A stretch of DNA of 64,000 nt from Salinispora oceanensis (GCF_000383575.1 NZ_KB911579.1:5231424-5295423), one strand, 5' to 3'; counted from the first letter of the stretch, positions 35,727 through 46,056 are shown. The notes: generated from the letters alone by a model not told the origin. Program-made: numbers and translations.

Positions 35727-36480
35727 TTACAGGTCACGCCGGTTCGAGGGCAGCACGACCAGCGCGGTGGCGACGGCCGCCCAGGTGGCGAGCACCGACC
35801 AGGCACCGGTGGTCGTCCAGGGCCAGGGCCTGCCCTCGGTATCGACAAAGGTCAAACGCTGCCAGGCCGGGAGCAGCATCATGTGCATGATGGTGGCCCC
35901 CGTCTGCTGCCGGCCGTTGAGCAGCGACGGCAGCACGAAGAGCAGCGTGATGGTGGCCACGATGGTCAGCACGCTGTTCCGGATGACCGCGGCCAAACCC
36001 ATTCCGACCAGGGCGGACACCGGGGCCAGGACGGCCGTCGCGGCCAGTAGCCGCAACGCTGCGGGAGCACCGAACCCGACCGCCGCGTCCCGGCCGGACA
36101 GGATCCCCTGGGTCAGCCCGAACGAGGCCAGGGCCACAACCGCGCCGAACGCCGCGGTGATCCCCGCAATCACCACGGCCTTGGCCGCCAGCACCGCCCG
36201 GCGGGCCGGAACGGCGGTGAACGTCGTCCGGATCATGCCGGTGGTGTATTCACCAAGGATGGCGATCGCACCGATCGCACCGGCACCGAGCGCCAGGACA
36301 GTGGCCGCACCCATGGGGAACGACACCCCCAGCGCCCCGAACGAGCGGAAGTACTCCTGATCCTCCGGGCTCATGCCAGGGATACGTCGGTAATTACTCA
36401 GGGCGCCGTTGACGCTGATCGCCAAAGTAATCAGGAAAACCGTCGCCAGGGCCCATAAAGTGGACCGCAACGACCACAAC
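35727..36480 (-). pseudogene. ABC-2 permease lacking its first residues
   Basis: From LWSLRSTLWALATVFLITLA to the end (WPWTTTGAWSVLATWAAVAT, then LVVLPSNRRDL) this reads as a normal actinobacterial ABC-2 permease with about six helices. The residues that should precede it (typically MxRVxxAEWTK) are missing: the homologous frame ends near 36480, where the sequence switches to a kinase fragment on the other strand. The frame continues upstream without homology. Probably non-functional, and its ATPase partner is absent. Confidence 0.75.
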
Positions 36481-36615
36481 CCGGGCAGCGGGTTCGGGCT
36501 GACCGGGCTACGCGAGCGCGTGGCGTTGCTACGCGGCGAGTTCCGGGCCGGGCCGCGCCCGAACGGCGGGTTCCAGGTGCACGCGCGCCTGCCGGTTCCG
36601 GCGGCGGCCCGATGA
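36478..36615 (+). pseudogene. 3' remnant of a histidine kinase gene
   Basis: About 45 codons survive: PGSGFGLTGLRERVALLRGE, FRAGPRPNGGFQVHARLP, the last part of the HATPase domain. The rest of the kinase is missing, cut at the same point as the permease relic. Its stop still overlaps the response-regulator start (ATGA), showing that it was the upstream partner. Confidence 0.8.
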
Positions 36616-37341
36616 GCATCCGGGTCGTCCTGGCCGACGACCAGCCGCTGGTCCGGGCTGCCGCGCTCGAGATGGTCATCACCGAAACCGACGACGTCGA
36701 GGTCGTGGGCGAGGCAGGCACCGGCGAGGAGGCCGTGCGGTTGGCCGAGGAGTTGCGTCCCGACGTCGTGGTGATGGACATCCGGATGCCCGGCATGGAC
36801 GGCATCGAGGCCACCCGCCAGGTCACCACGGGTCCGTCCGGGTCGAACGTGGTCGTGCTGACCACGTTTGACGACGACGCCTACGTCTACGGCGCGCTGC
36901 GGGCCGGCGCCTCGGGTTTCCTGGTCAAGGACATGGCCCTCGACGACATCCTGTCCGCAGTACGGGTGGTCGCGGCCGGTGACGCCCTGATCGCGCCGAG
37001 CGTGACTCGGCGTCTGATCGCGGACTTCACCACGCGCCCGGGATCCGCGCGCCCAGAATCCGCGCGCCTGGGACCTCCGCTTCGGGAATCCGCGCGCGCC
37101 GGATACCACGCGGAGCCCGCACGGCCGCGGCGGTCGTGAAGGCATCACCGACCGCGAGCGGGAGCTGCTCACACTGGTCGGCCGCGGGTTGTCCAATGCC
37201 GAAATCGCCGCCGACATGTCGATCAGCACCGCCACGGTCAAGACCTACATAGCGCGGCTGCTGGCCAAGCTCGATGCCCGCGACCGGGTGCACCTCGTGA
37301 TCCTTGCGTACGAGGGCGGCCTGGTGCGGACATCGGGCTGA
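36612..37341 (+). pseudogene. response regulator with frameshift between receiver and HTH
   Basis: The receiver is intact (MSIRVVLADDQPLVRAAALE, phospho-acceptor in VVVMDIRMPGMDG, lysine in LVKDMA) up to about residue 140. The frame then runs through a GC-rich repeat and stops at 37137-37139. The LuxR HTH continues one base out of frame (TDRERELLTLVGRGLSNAEI, then ATVKTYIARLLAKLDARDR) to the stop at 37341. Three near copies of GAATCCGCGCGCC between 37041 and 37100 mark the damaged linker. Without its kinase it is likely dead, though the receiver alone could still be made. Confidence 0.75.
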
Positions 37342-37863
37342 ACCGGCATGCCGTCAGCTCGTGAACGCGCGTGTCGTTGCTGGGTGTTCGTCCTCCCGTC
37401 CGAACGTCGCCACCCCGGCCGACGCGACATGGCAGGTCCCGAGGCCGTGTGCTCTCGTAGGTGTCGGCGGTGCCCGCAAACGAACTTCGCGACGGCATCG
37501 CCGAGGTTTCAGCAGGTACCACCGGTCGCCGACCCGAGTCGCCTCAGGCTCTCCCTCGCCGGCGCCGTTGGAGTAGCTTCCGCCTCGATCCCGGCAGGGT
37601 CCCTGGTAGGGGTGATGAGGACCCGTGTGGGGTCCTCATCACCCCTACCAAGGATCGTCCGTCTACTCTGCCGTTTGGCCATCAAGGACCGCGCGGCGCG
37701 TACTGCTGGGGATTCTGTCGGTGGTCACAGCTATGGTTCCGTCGCTGCCCCGCCAGAAGATGCGTTCGCTGGTGGCGTTGTCGGCCGTGCCAGCGGCTAC
37801 TGCACGCTGTCACACGTCACCCGGCCCGGCGGCAACCGTCTCGTCTGAGCAGGAGGTTCGTGA
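37342..37863. other. intergenic region upstream of the WGR/MoxR operon
   Basis: Holds a very strong hairpin (37600-37654) and then about 210 bases without a convincing gene up to the ribosome site AGGAGG at 37851-37856. The operon promoter should lie between the hairpin and that site; I see no clear -10/-35 pair. Confidence 0.5.
37600..37654. terminator. 21-bp perfect stem (24 bp with one mismatch) terminator
   Basis: Core arms TGGTAGGGGTGATGAGGACC(C) and its exact complement at 37604-37624 and 37630-37650 with loop GTGTG; three more pairs follow after one mismatch. It insulates the five-gene operon from the relics upstream. Confidence 0.75.
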
Positions 37864-40800
37864 GTGGGCAGCACCCGTAGCTTCGAGTTCGTAGGCGGTG
37901 GGTCCGCGAAGTTCTGGGAGGTCACTTGGGATGGCCGTGAGGTGGCCGTCCGGTATGGCCGGATCGGTACGACCGGCCAGACGACCACCAAGACCCTGAA
38001 CACCGAGGACGCGGCCGCTGTCTACGTCGACAAGCTGATCGCGGAAAAGCTGCGTAAGGGGTACCTCGAATCGAGCACCGACTCACCGCAGCAATCAGCC
38101 GCCACCCCGGTCGCGTCGGCGCCGACGGTCGTCGGGGCCCACCAGGAGGGTGAGCCGGTCGCGGCGGGGGTCAACGCCTCCGTGGCGCCTGCCGTTGACG
38201 AGGACGCCTTCGTCGTGCCGCCGTCGTGGCACCGCAACCTCTTCCCCCGTCGGGGTGCGCCCGGTGCGGCAGCGCGCAAGCCCGACCTGGCCGCCCGCGC
38301 CAAGGCGGTGACGCTGCTCGACAAGCTCTCCGGGCACATCGACCGGGCCCTCCGGCACACCCAGACCGAGCCGGAGGTGGCCGCGGCCGGCCTCCAACAG
38401 CTGGCGGGTAGCCCGTCCCCGCTGGGGGCGGCTGCGGTCGCCGCTGCCATGACGAACAGATCCACCTGGCGCGAGCGGGACGAGCCGCGGGGGCTCGCTG
38501 ACCTGTGGTTGGCCGACTATGGACTTTCCTTTGCCGTGGCGGCAGCGGCTGAGCTGCTGTCGCTGGGCTGGAACCACGGCGGCTACCACCAGCCAGGAAC
38601 CACTCCGATTCACCATCTGCGGCCGGACGAGATTCGGTCCTGGTGGGCGCACGAGTCCGGGCTCACAGTCGCCGGACGGGTCCGCGCCGCGCTCGCCGTC
38701 GCACCGGACGACCGGTATGCCGCCGCCATGACTGTCCTCGGCCCGTTCCGGCAAGGAACTCTGCACCAGCGGGTGGCGGCGGCGTTTCTCGCGCCCACCG
38801 AGACCGACTGGCACGACGAAACCGTCGCGGCCGTCTCCGCCGCCGGAAACCGAGTGCTGGCGACGATCCTCCTGACCGTGGTGACCTCCCCAACGCACGT
38901 CGCCCAGGCGGTTGACCACGCCCACGACCACTCTGTTTTCCGGTCGACGGCGCTGCTCTACTCGTTCGTGGCGGGTGCCGGCCCGGCGACGGCGCCCACG
39001 CTCGCCGCCTGGTTCGACAACGCGTACGCCGAGGCCGACGTCAAACGCAGGCTGCTCGCGGTGTTGGCCGCGGTGCCGGGCGACGAGGCGTTCCAACTGC
39101 TGCTCGACCGGTGCGACCAGAAGTACGTGCCAGCTGCGTTGCGGGACGCCGCCGGACGGTTTCCCGTCCGTGGGCTTCGGCTGCTCGCGGGGAGCGGGCG
39201 GCGCGGTCTGGATGACCTGCTGCGGGCGCACGTGCTCGCCAACCCCGAGGTGGCGGAGCGGATGCTCCCAACGCTGCCGGACGACGCGGCTGGACGGATT
39301 CGCGCCGCCTTGGCGGCGACGGTCGCGGTTACCGAGGCATCCGCGGAGGCCCTTCCCCACCTGCTCGCCCGTCCGCCCTGGCTCATCAGGCGGCCGACCC
39401 GCCGACCGGTCGTCATTGACGGCCTGGTGTGCCGGGATGAGCCGACGATCGTGTGGGCTACTGGCGAGCACGACACGTGGCGCGACGACAGTAGCCACTA
39501 CCGGCGCTGGTCCAATCGGGACGACAGCTGGGAGTCGGTGGCGGCGCGGGTGCGCGACGGCCGGGGCAACTGGTGGGAGGCGGCTGACTTCTTTGTGCGC
39601 GCGCCCGACGAGATCGCCCGCCCGCTGATCGGCGACTGGCGTCCGGAAAACCTGTGGGACGGCGGGTCGTGGATGCGCATGGTGGTGGGCCGTTTCGAAC
39701 TCGACGCCCTACCCGCCGCCCTCGACGCCGCCCGGCGCAGTCCGGTGACACTGGCCGGAATGCTGCTGCCGTACGCGTCCCCGGAGATCGCGGTCTTGAT
39801 GGTCGACTGGCTTGGCCGGCTCAAGTCGACCCGTGCCACGGTCCAGGCCTGGTTGACCCGGCACACCGCAGCGGCCGCCCGGGCGCTGGTCCCGCCGGCG
39901 CTGGGCCGGCCCGGGACCGAACGACGCCAGGCCGAACGGGCGCTGTGGGCGTTGGCTGGCGGCGGGCACGCCGACGAGGTCCGCCTGGCCGCAAAAGGTT
40001 ATGGACCAGCGGCGGCTGAGGCGATCGACGAACTGCTGGCCGTTGACCCGCTCGACGCACTGCCGGCAAGGATCCCGAAACTGCCAGGCTGGGCAGACCC
40101 GGGCCTGCTGCCCCGCATCCAGCTGCGCGACGGATCGGGTGCCCTGCCGCTGCCGGCCGCCAGCCACGTGATCACCATGCTCGCGATGTCGCGCCCCGGC
40201 GACCCGTACGCTGGTGTCGCGGTCGTCAAGGACGCCTGCGAGCCGCGCAGCCTCGCCGACCTCGCCTGGGCACTGTTCCAGAATTGGCAGGCCGCGGGTA
40301 CCCCGTCGAAGGAGAGTTGGGTACTCAACGCGCTCGGGCTCGTCGGCGACGACGACACCGTGCGCCGGCTCGCACCGGTGATCCGGGCCTGGCCCGGCGA
40401 GGGCGGTCACACCCGGGCGGTCGCCGGCCTCGATGTGCTCGCCGCGATTGGCACCGACGTGGCGCTGATGCATCTGCACGGCATCGCGCAGAAGGTGAAG
40501 TTCAAGGGTCTCAAGGAGCGGGCCAACGCCAAGATGCGCGAGGTCGCGGCCGGGTTGGGGTTGGCGCCGGATCAGCTCGCCGACCGGCTCGTACCGGACC
40601 TGGGGCTCGACGCGAAGGGCAGCCTCACCCTCGACTACGGCCCGCGGCAGTTCGTGGTGGGCTTCGACGAGCGGCTCAAACCGTATGTACGGGACGCTGA
40701 CGGAAAGCGGCGCAAGGACCTACCGAAGCCCGGAGTCAAGGACGACGCTACCCTCGCGCCCGCCGCCTACCAGCGGTTCGCCGGGCTGAAGAAGGACGTC

Positions 40801-41514
40801 CGTACCATCGCCAGCGAGCAGATCCGCCGGCTGGAGCAGGCGATGGTGACGCAGCGACGGTGGACGGGGGCCGAGTTCCGTCAGCTCTTCGTGGGGCACC
40901 CGCTGGTGTGGCATCTGGTACGGCGGTTGGTGTGGGGGCGGTACGACGAGCGGGGTGAGCTGGTCGGTGCCCTGCGGGTGGCCGAAGACCGGACGTTCGC
41001 CGACGTCAACGACGACCCGGTGTCGCTCCCCGACGACGCCGTGGTCGGCGTCGTCCACCCGGTGCACCTGGCCGATAGCGTGGCCGCCTGGAGCGAGGTA
41101 TTCGCCGACTACGAAATTCTGCAACCGTTCCCGCAGCTCGGCCGGGACGTACACACGCTGACCGGGACAGAGCTGACAGCACACCGGCTGACCCGGTTCG
41201 AGGGAATCACCGTGCACGTGGGCAAGCTGCTCGGCCTGGAGCGCCGCGGGTGGTACCGGACGTCGCCGGAGGACGGCGGCGTCCAGTGCAATGTCGAGCG
41301 CGAACTACCGGGCGGGGGCGGCGTCGTGATCGGGCTCGACCCGGGCATCGCCGTCGGCCTGGTCGACGAGTTCGTTGACCAGAAGCTGTACGAGATCTGG
41401 GTACGGCGTGCCCAGGACAGTTACTGGAGCGACAAGCAAGTGGTGTCGTTCGGTGACCTTGACCCGGTTACCGCTTCCGAGATCATTCGTGACCTTGAGG
41501 AGATCACCGCATGA
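37864..41514 (+). CDS. WGR + DUF4132 protein, YehI/MolR-like
   Basis: 1216 residues from a GTG with AGGAGG at ideal distance. Residues about 5-80 are a WGR domain (KFWEVTWDGREVAVRYGRIG, then TTGQTTTKTL). The middle is a long helical, HEAT-like region. A DUF4132 region lies near residues 920-1110 (GSLTLDYGPRQFVVGFDERL, RQLFVGHPLVWHLVRRLVWG). Size and order match E. coli YehI, once called MolR. WGR domains bind nucleic acid ends in PARPs; here the partner is unknown. Its stop overlaps the ATPase start (ATGA). First gene of the operon. Confidence 0.9.
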   Translation: MGSTRSFEFVGGGSAKFWEVTWDGREVAVRYGRIGTTGQTTTKTLNTEDAAAVYVDKLIAEKLRKGYLESSTDSPQQSAATPVASAPTVVGAHQEGEPVAAGVNASVAPAVDEDAFVVPPSWHRNLFPRRGAPGAAARKPDLAARAKAVTLLDKLSGHIDRALRHTQTEPEVAAAGLQQLAGSPSPLGAAAVAAAMTNRSTWRERDEPRGLADLWLADYGLSFAVAAAAELLSLGWNHGGYHQPGTTPIHHLRPDEIRSWWAHESGLTVAGRVRAALAVAPDDRYAAAMTVLGPFRQGTLHQRVAAAFLAPTETDWHDETVAAVSAAGNRVLATILLTVVTSPTHVAQAVDHAHDHSVFRSTALLYSFVAGAGPATAPTLAAWFDNAYAEADVKRRLLAVLAAVPGDEAFQLLLDRCDQKYVPAALRDAAGRFPVRGLRLLAGSGRRGLDDLLRAHVLANPEVAERMLPTLPDDAAGRIRAALAATVAVTEASAEALPHLLARPPWLIRRPTRRPVVIDGLVCRDEPTIVWATGEHDTWRDDSSHYRRWSNRDDSWESVAARVRDGRGNWWEAADFFVRAPDEIARPLIGDWRPENLWDGGSWMRMVVGRFELDALPAALDAARRSPVTLAGMLLPYASPEIAVLMVDWLGRLKSTRATVQAWLTRHTAAAARALVPPALGRPGTERRQAERALWALAGGGHADEVRLAAKGYGPAAAEAIDELLAVDPLDALPARIPKLPGWADPGLLPRIQLRDGSGALPLPAASHVITMLAMSRPGDPYAGVAVVKDACEPRSLADLAWALFQNWQAAGTPSKESWVLNALGLVGDDDTVRRLAPVIRAWPGEGGHTRAVAGLDVLAAIGTDVALMHLHGIAQKVKFKGLKERANAKMREVAAGLGLAPDQLADRLVPDLGLDAKGSLTLDYGPRQFVVGFDERLKPYVRDADGKRRKDLPKPGVKDDATLAPAAYQRFAGLKKDVRTIASEQIRRLEQAMVTQRRWTGAEFRQLFVGHPLVWHLVRRLVWGRYDERGELVGALRVAEDRTFADVNDDPVSLPDDAVVGVVHPVHLADSVAAWSEVFADYEILQPFPQLGRDVHTLTGTELTAHRLTRFEGITVHVGKLLGLERRGWYRTSPEDGGVQCNVERELPGGGGVVIGLDPGIAVGLVDEFVDQKLYEIWVRRAQDSYWSDKQVVSFGDLDPVTASEIIRDLEEITA

Positions 41515-42647
41515 GCGTGGCTAACGGGCGATCGGCCGGCGCGGTGCGCGCCGACGGCGGTGCTACGCCCCGGGTGCAGCGGCCGCCGGCCGAGGTGCGC
41601 TACGCCGACGAGTTGACGCGGCTACGCGCCGAGGACACTGCGGAGCGGCCGCCCGGCTGGGCGCTGAGCCTGCAGGCGGCCCGGCAGTTCATTCTCGGTG
41701 ACGAGCGGGCCGGCATCCGTCGCAAGTTCGTCGGTGACCCGTCGCTCATCGACCGCGCCCTGGTCACCCTCGCCACCAGTCGCGGCCTCATGCTCGTCGG
41801 CGAGCCGGGCACGGCCAAGTCGCTGCTGTCGGAGCTGCTGGCCGCTGCGGTCAGTGGCAACTCCACATTGACCATTCAGGGCGGCGCGGCGACAACCGAG
41901 GATCAGATCAAGTACTCGTGGAACTACGCCCTACTCGTCGCCGAGGGTCCGTCCCGGCGCTCCCTGGTTCCGGCGCCGCTGCTGCGCGGCATGACGGAGG
42001 GCAGGGTGGTCCGGTTCGAAGAGATCACCCGCTGTCCCCTGGAGGTGCAGGACTGCCTGCTGTCACCGCTGTCCGACCGGGTGCTCGCGCTGCCGGAGCT
42101 GACCGGCGACGACGCCATGGTCTTCGCCCAGGAGGGATTCAACATCATCGCCACGGCTAACACCCGTGACCGCGGTGTCAACGACATGAGCTCTGCGCTC
42201 AAGCGGCGGTTCAACTTCGAGACGGTCTTCCCGATCGCCGACTTCGACACCGAACTGGCGCTGGTCGTCGCCGAGGCGGGCGAGCTGCTACGTCGCTCCG
42301 GGGTGACTGTCGAGCCCCGGCGCGACGTTCTCGAGGTGCTGGTCACCGCCTTCCGTGAGCTGCGCGTCGGCCAGACGTCCCGCGGCGACGCGATGGAGCG
42401 CCTGTCAGCCGTGATGAGCACCGCTGAGGCGGTGTCGGTCGCCCACGCCGTCGGGCTACGCGGCTGGTTCCTCCGGGGTGAACCGGGCACGGCCGCCGAT
42501 CTCGTGTCGTGCCTCGCCGGCACGGCCGCGAAGGACAACCCGGACGACCTGGCCCGGCTGCGGCGCTACCTCGAGCAGCAGGCCAGTCGGCGCTCCGGCG
42601 GGCCGTGGAAGGAGCTGCACACCGCCCGGCACCTGCTGCCCGGCTGA
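41511..42647 (+). CDS. MoxR-type AAA+ ATPase, YehL-like
   Basis: 378 residues. Walker A GEPGTAKS near residue 97, Walker B in RVVRFEEITRCPLEVQDCLL near 165, sensor 1 in IIATANTRDRGVNDMSSALK and the arginine finger in KRRFNF. The MoxR branch works with VWA-domain partners to remodel or insert cofactors into protein complexes. It is coupled at both ends: ATGA with the WGR gene and TGATG with the DUF5682 gene. Confidence 0.93.
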   Translation: MSVANGRSAGAVRADGGATPRVQRPPAEVRYADELTRLRAEDTAERPPGWALSLQAARQFILGDERAGIRRKFVGDPSLIDRALVTLATSRGLMLVGEPGTAKSLLSELLAAAVSGNSTLTIQGGAATTEDQIKYSWNYALLVAEGPSRRSLVPAPLLRGMTEGRVVRFEEITRCPLEVQDCLLSPLSDRVLALPELTGDDAMVFAQEGFNIIATANTRDRGVNDMSSALKRRFNFETVFPIADFDTELALVVAEAGELLRRSGVTVEPRRDVLEVLVTAFRELRVGQTSRGDAMERLSAVMSTAEAVSVAHAVGLRGWFLRGEPGTAADLVSCLAGTAAKDNPDDLARLRRYLEQQASRRSGGPWKELHTARHLLPG

Positions 42648-44926
42648 TGGGAGCCACTTTTATCGGCGTGCGCCACCACAGCCCGGCCTGCGCCCGGCTC
42701 GTCGCCGAGACAATCTCGGCACTACGGCCGGCGTACGTGCTGGTCGAAGGACCAGTCGACATGAACGGACGGCTCGACGAACTGCTACTCGACCACGAGC
42801 TGCCCGTCGCGGTCTTCACAAGCTACCGGGATGCGGAACGGCAGCATGTCTCCTGGGCGCCGTTCTGCGCGTACTCCCCGGAGTGGGTCGCGCTGACCAC
42901 GGGCCGCGAGGTGGGTGCCCAGCTGCGCTTCATCGACCTGCCCGCCTGGCATTCCGCGTTCGCCCGACGGCGTAACCGCTACGCGGACGCCGAGCAGCGG
43001 TACGCCGACGTGATGGAGTCGCTGTGCCGCACGTTCGCGGCCGACAACGTCGACACGCTGTGGGACCACCTGTTCGAGGTCCCCCCGGCCGACGGCCTCG
43101 CCGAGCGGCTCGCCGTCTACTTCGACCTGGTTCGCGGTGAGTCGACGGCCGGTCCGGAGGACACCGAGCGGGAGGCATACATGGCCCAGTGGGTGCGGGC
43201 GGCCGTCGCCGACGCCGGGGACCGGCCGGTCGTCGTCGTCACCGGTGGGTTTCACCGGCCGGCACTCATCCAGCTCAGCGCCACCACCAACAGCGCCCCG
43301 TCCCCAGTCGACCCCACCTGGCCGCAGACTCCAGGACTCCCGGCCACAGCGGCCGGCGGCAGCTACCTGGTGCCGTACTCGTTCCGCCGGCTCGACGCCT
43401 TCGACGGTTACCAGTCCGGGATGCCGTCGCCGGACTACTACCAGCGGCTCTGGGACGCTGGTCCGGAGTCCGCCGCGGACCAGCTGATGGCCGCGGTGGT
43501 CGGGCGGCTGCGGGAACGGCGGCAGGCGGTGTCGACGGCGGACCTGATCGCGGCGCGCGTATCGGCGGAAGGGCTCGCCCGGGTACGCGGCCACCGGTTC
43601 CTCGCTCGAGTTGATGTCCTTGACGGGCTGGCCGCCGCACTGGTCAACGAGGCGCTCGACGTACCCCTGCCCTGGTCGACCCGGGGCACCCTGCGCACGG
43701 GCACCCATCCCGCGATAGTCGAGATGGTCGCCGCCCTCAGCGGCGACCGCGTCGGCCGGCTGCATCCGTCAACCCCACTGCCGCCGCTGGTGCGGAACGC
43801 CGAGGCCGATCTGGAGCGGCACGGGCTCGGTCGGCCCGACGACGTGAACCTGAAGCTGACCGACCCGACCGATCTGGAGCGCAGCCGGATCCTGCACCGG
43901 CTGCGAGTCCTGCGGATCCCCGGCTTCACCCGGCACGCCGGCCCCACCACCGGCATCGACCCGGTCCTCAACGAAGAGTGGAGCGTACGCGCCGACGACA
44001 ACCGCCTGCCGGCCCTCATTGAGGGCGGCGGCTACGGCCGCACGCTCGATGAGGCAGCGACCGCGGTGCTGGCAGATCAGATCGCCGCTGCCCGAGGTGA
44101 CATGGACCAGCTGGCCGCCGCCCTGTTCGACGCGGCCCTGTGCGGCAGCGGCCAGCTCTCCGACCGGGTACTGCACGATGTCACCAGGGCGGTCGCCGCC
44201 GCACCCGAGATGGGGCCGGTCGGCCGGGTGCTGGCCGTCGTACTCGCGTTGTGGCGCCACGACCACCTGCTGGGCACCGCTCGCACCGGCACGCTGGGCG
44301 CGGTCGTCAAAGCCGGTGTAGAGCGCGTCCTGTGGCTCGCCGAGGGGGTTTACGGCGGAGCGGCACCAGCCGAGTCGGCGCGGATCGACGCGCTGGTGGC
44401 AGTCCGCGACGCCCTCGTACACGCCCGGTCCGCGCTCGGGCTCGACCGTGAAGCGGCCCTGGCCGTGACGGCCCGGATCGCCAGCAACGCGGACGTGCCG
44501 CCGGACCTCCGTGGGGCGGCGTTCGGCTTCGCCTGGTCCCTCGGCGCCCAGGTCGAGCCCGTTCGCGCCGTACGCGGCGCGTTCGCCCCGGCGTCGGTCG
44601 GTGACTGGCTCGCCGGGACGTTCGCGCTGGCCCGCGAGGAGGTCCTGGCAGCCGACGGCGTCCTCGATCTGCTCGACGAACTGCTCAGCGGGATGGGCGA
44701 ACAGGAGTTCCTCATCGCCCTGCCGGCGTTGCGTCAAGCGTTCGCGTACTTCCCACCCCGGGAACGCGAGACGATCGCCCGGCACGTGCTGGCCCGGCGC
44801 GGCGTCGCCGGGTCGGGTCAGGCGCTGCTGCGGCTGCCCACCGCGCCCGACGTGGTCGCGGCCGGCCGCGACCTCGACGAACGGGTCAACGCGCTTCTCG
44901 CCCGGGAAGGACTGTTGGACACGTGA
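42647..44926 (+). CDS. DUF5682 family protein, YehM-like
   Basis: 759 residues. The opening GATFIGVRHHSPACARLVAE, then VLVEGPVDMNGRLDELLLDH, ISALRPAY before it, and FCAYSPEWVALTTGREVG are the signature of DUF5682 (YehM). The N-terminal part recalls TraB/ChaN-like folds (GxRHHSP ... EGP) with conserved His and Glu that could form an active or metal site; this is inference. Found almost always beside MoxR and VWA genes. A frame extending upstream to 42509 overlaps the ATPase and is rejected. Confidence 0.9.
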   Translation: MGATFIGVRHHSPACARLVAETISALRPAYVLVEGPVDMNGRLDELLLDHELPVAVFTSYRDAERQHVSWAPFCAYSPEWVALTTGREVGAQLRFIDLPAWHSAFARRRNRYADAEQRYADVMESLCRTFAADNVDTLWDHLFEVPPADGLAERLAVYFDLVRGESTAGPEDTEREAYMAQWVRAAVADAGDRPVVVVTGGFHRPALIQLSATTNSAPSPVDPTWPQTPGLPATAAGGSYLVPYSFRRLDAFDGYQSGMPSPDYYQRLWDAGPESAADQLMAAVVGRLRERRQAVSTADLIAARVSAEGLARVRGHRFLARVDVLDGLAAALVNEALDVPLPWSTRGTLRTGTHPAIVEMVAALSGDRVGRLHPSTPLPPLVRNAEADLERHGLGRPDDVNLKLTDPTDLERSRILHRLRVLRIPGFTRHAGPTTGIDPVLNEEWSVRADDNRLPALIEGGGYGRTLDEAATAVLADQIAAARGDMDQLAAALFDAALCGSGQLSDRVLHDVTRAVAAAPEMGPVGRVLAVVLALWRHDHLLGTARTGTLGAVVKAGVERVLWLAEGVYGGAAPAESARIDALVAVRDALVHARSALGLDREAALAVTARIASNADVPPDLRGAAFGFAWSLGAQVEPVRAVRGAFAPASVGDWLAGTFALAREEVLAADGVLDLLDELLSGMGEQEFLIALPALRQAFAYFPPRERETIARHVLARRGVAGSGQALLRLPTAPDVVAAGRDLDERVNALLAREGLLDT

Positions 44927-46056
44927 CCGATTCCGAACTCGAACGGTGGCGGCTCGTGCTCGGCGAGCCCGGCAACGCCGCCCTCGGCGGCCGACCGCTC
45001 GCGGCCGGGACCGCGGCCCGTGACGCCGCGCTCGAATGGCTGTACGGCCGCGACGAGGAACTCGGTCGCCGGGGCGTACGCCGCGCCGGCAGCCGGTACG
45101 GCGGGGACGGTCCCGCGACGCTGACCACGGTCGACTGGCTCGACGACATCACCCGACTCTTCCCCCGCGAAACCATCGACCGGCTGCAACGCGACGCGGT
45201 GGAGCGGTACGAGATCCACGACATCGTGACCGACCCCGCCGTCCTGGAACGTGTGGAGCCTAGCCAAAACCTGCTCAAAGCGGTGCTGCTCACGAAGCAC
45301 CTGATGAACCCGCAGGTCCTGCGGCTGGCCCGGCGCATCATCGAAGCGGTCATCCGCCAACTCATGGACCAGCTGGCGACCGAGGTGCGGGTGGCGTTCA
45401 CCGGCGCACGGGCCCGCCGGCCGAGCCGGTTCCGGCAGGCACGCAACTTCGACGTCCGGCGCACCATCAACGCCAACCTCGGCCACTACCGGCCCGAAGA
45501 GCAGCGGCTGTTCATCGAGACGCCGTACTTCTTCTCACGCACCCGCCAGCACATCAACCAGTGGCAGGTGATCCTGCTCGTCGACCAGTCCGGGTCGATG
45601 GCCGGCTCAGTCATCCACTCCGCGGTCACCGCCGCCTGCCTGTGGGGACTGCCCGGCGTCCGCACCCACCTGGTCGCCTTCGACACCGACGTCGTCGACC
45701 TGACCAGCGATGTTGACGACCCGGTCGAGCTGCTGATGAAAGTCCAGCTCGGCGGAGGCACCAACATCGGCCGCGCGGTGGACTACGCCGCGCAGCTCAT
45801 TGAGCAGCCCCGGCGGGCCATCGTCGCGCTGATCACGGATTTCTACGAGGGCGGATCGGAGGAGCGGCTCGTGCGTGCCGTAAGCGGCCTGGTCGAGCAG
45901 GGCACCAAGGTGCTCGGGCTGGCCGCGCTCGACGAACAGGCCAACCCGGTGTACGACCGTGGGGCTGCACAACGCCTCGCCGACGTCGGCGCGTCCGTCG
46001 GCGCGATGACACCGGGCGAGCTCGCCACGTTCGTCGCCGAGCAGGTGGGCCGATGA
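44923..46056 (+). CDS. VWA (MIDAS) domain protein, YehP-like
   Basis: 377 residues. The C-terminal half is a von Willebrand A domain with a full MIDAS: LLVDQSGSMAGSVIHSAV at about residue 217, LGGGTNIGRAVDYA near 277 and ALITDFYEGGSEERL near 304. The N-terminal half is helical (DRLQRDAVERYEIHDIVTDP, then LLKAVLLTKHLMNPQVLRLA) as in YehP. No signal peptide, so it acts in the cytoplasm, presumably as adaptor of the MoxR ATPase. GTGA overlap with the DUF5682 gene and ATGA with the SWIM gene. Confidence 0.93.
   Translation: MTDSELERWRLVLGEPGNAALGGRPLAAGTAARDAALEWLYGRDEELGRRGVRRAGSRYGGDGPATLTTVDWLDDITRLFPRETIDRLQRDAVERYEIHDIVTDPAVLERVEPSQNLLKAVLLTKHLMNPQVLRLARRIIEAVIRQLMDQLATEVRVAFTGARARRPSRFRQARNFDVRRTINANLGHYRPEEQRLFIETPYFFSRTRQHINQWQVILLVDQSGSMAGSVIHSAVTAACLWGLPGVRTHLVAFDTDVVDLTSDVDDPVELLMKVQLGGGTNIGRAVDYAAQLIEQPRRAIVALITDFYEGGSEERLVRAVSGLVEQGTKVLGLAALDEQANPVYDRGAAQRLADVGASVGAMTPGELATFVAEQVGR

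Noticed and set aside
37030..37110. Possible CRISPR-like short repeats in the response-regulator linker
   Set aside because: Only three imperfect units, coding context, no unique spacers of constant length.
37864..39498. Long minus-strand open frame opposite the WGR gene (38095-39498)
   Set aside because: Arg/Gly/Pro-rich shadow typical of high-GC antisense; the plus-strand protein has clear domains.
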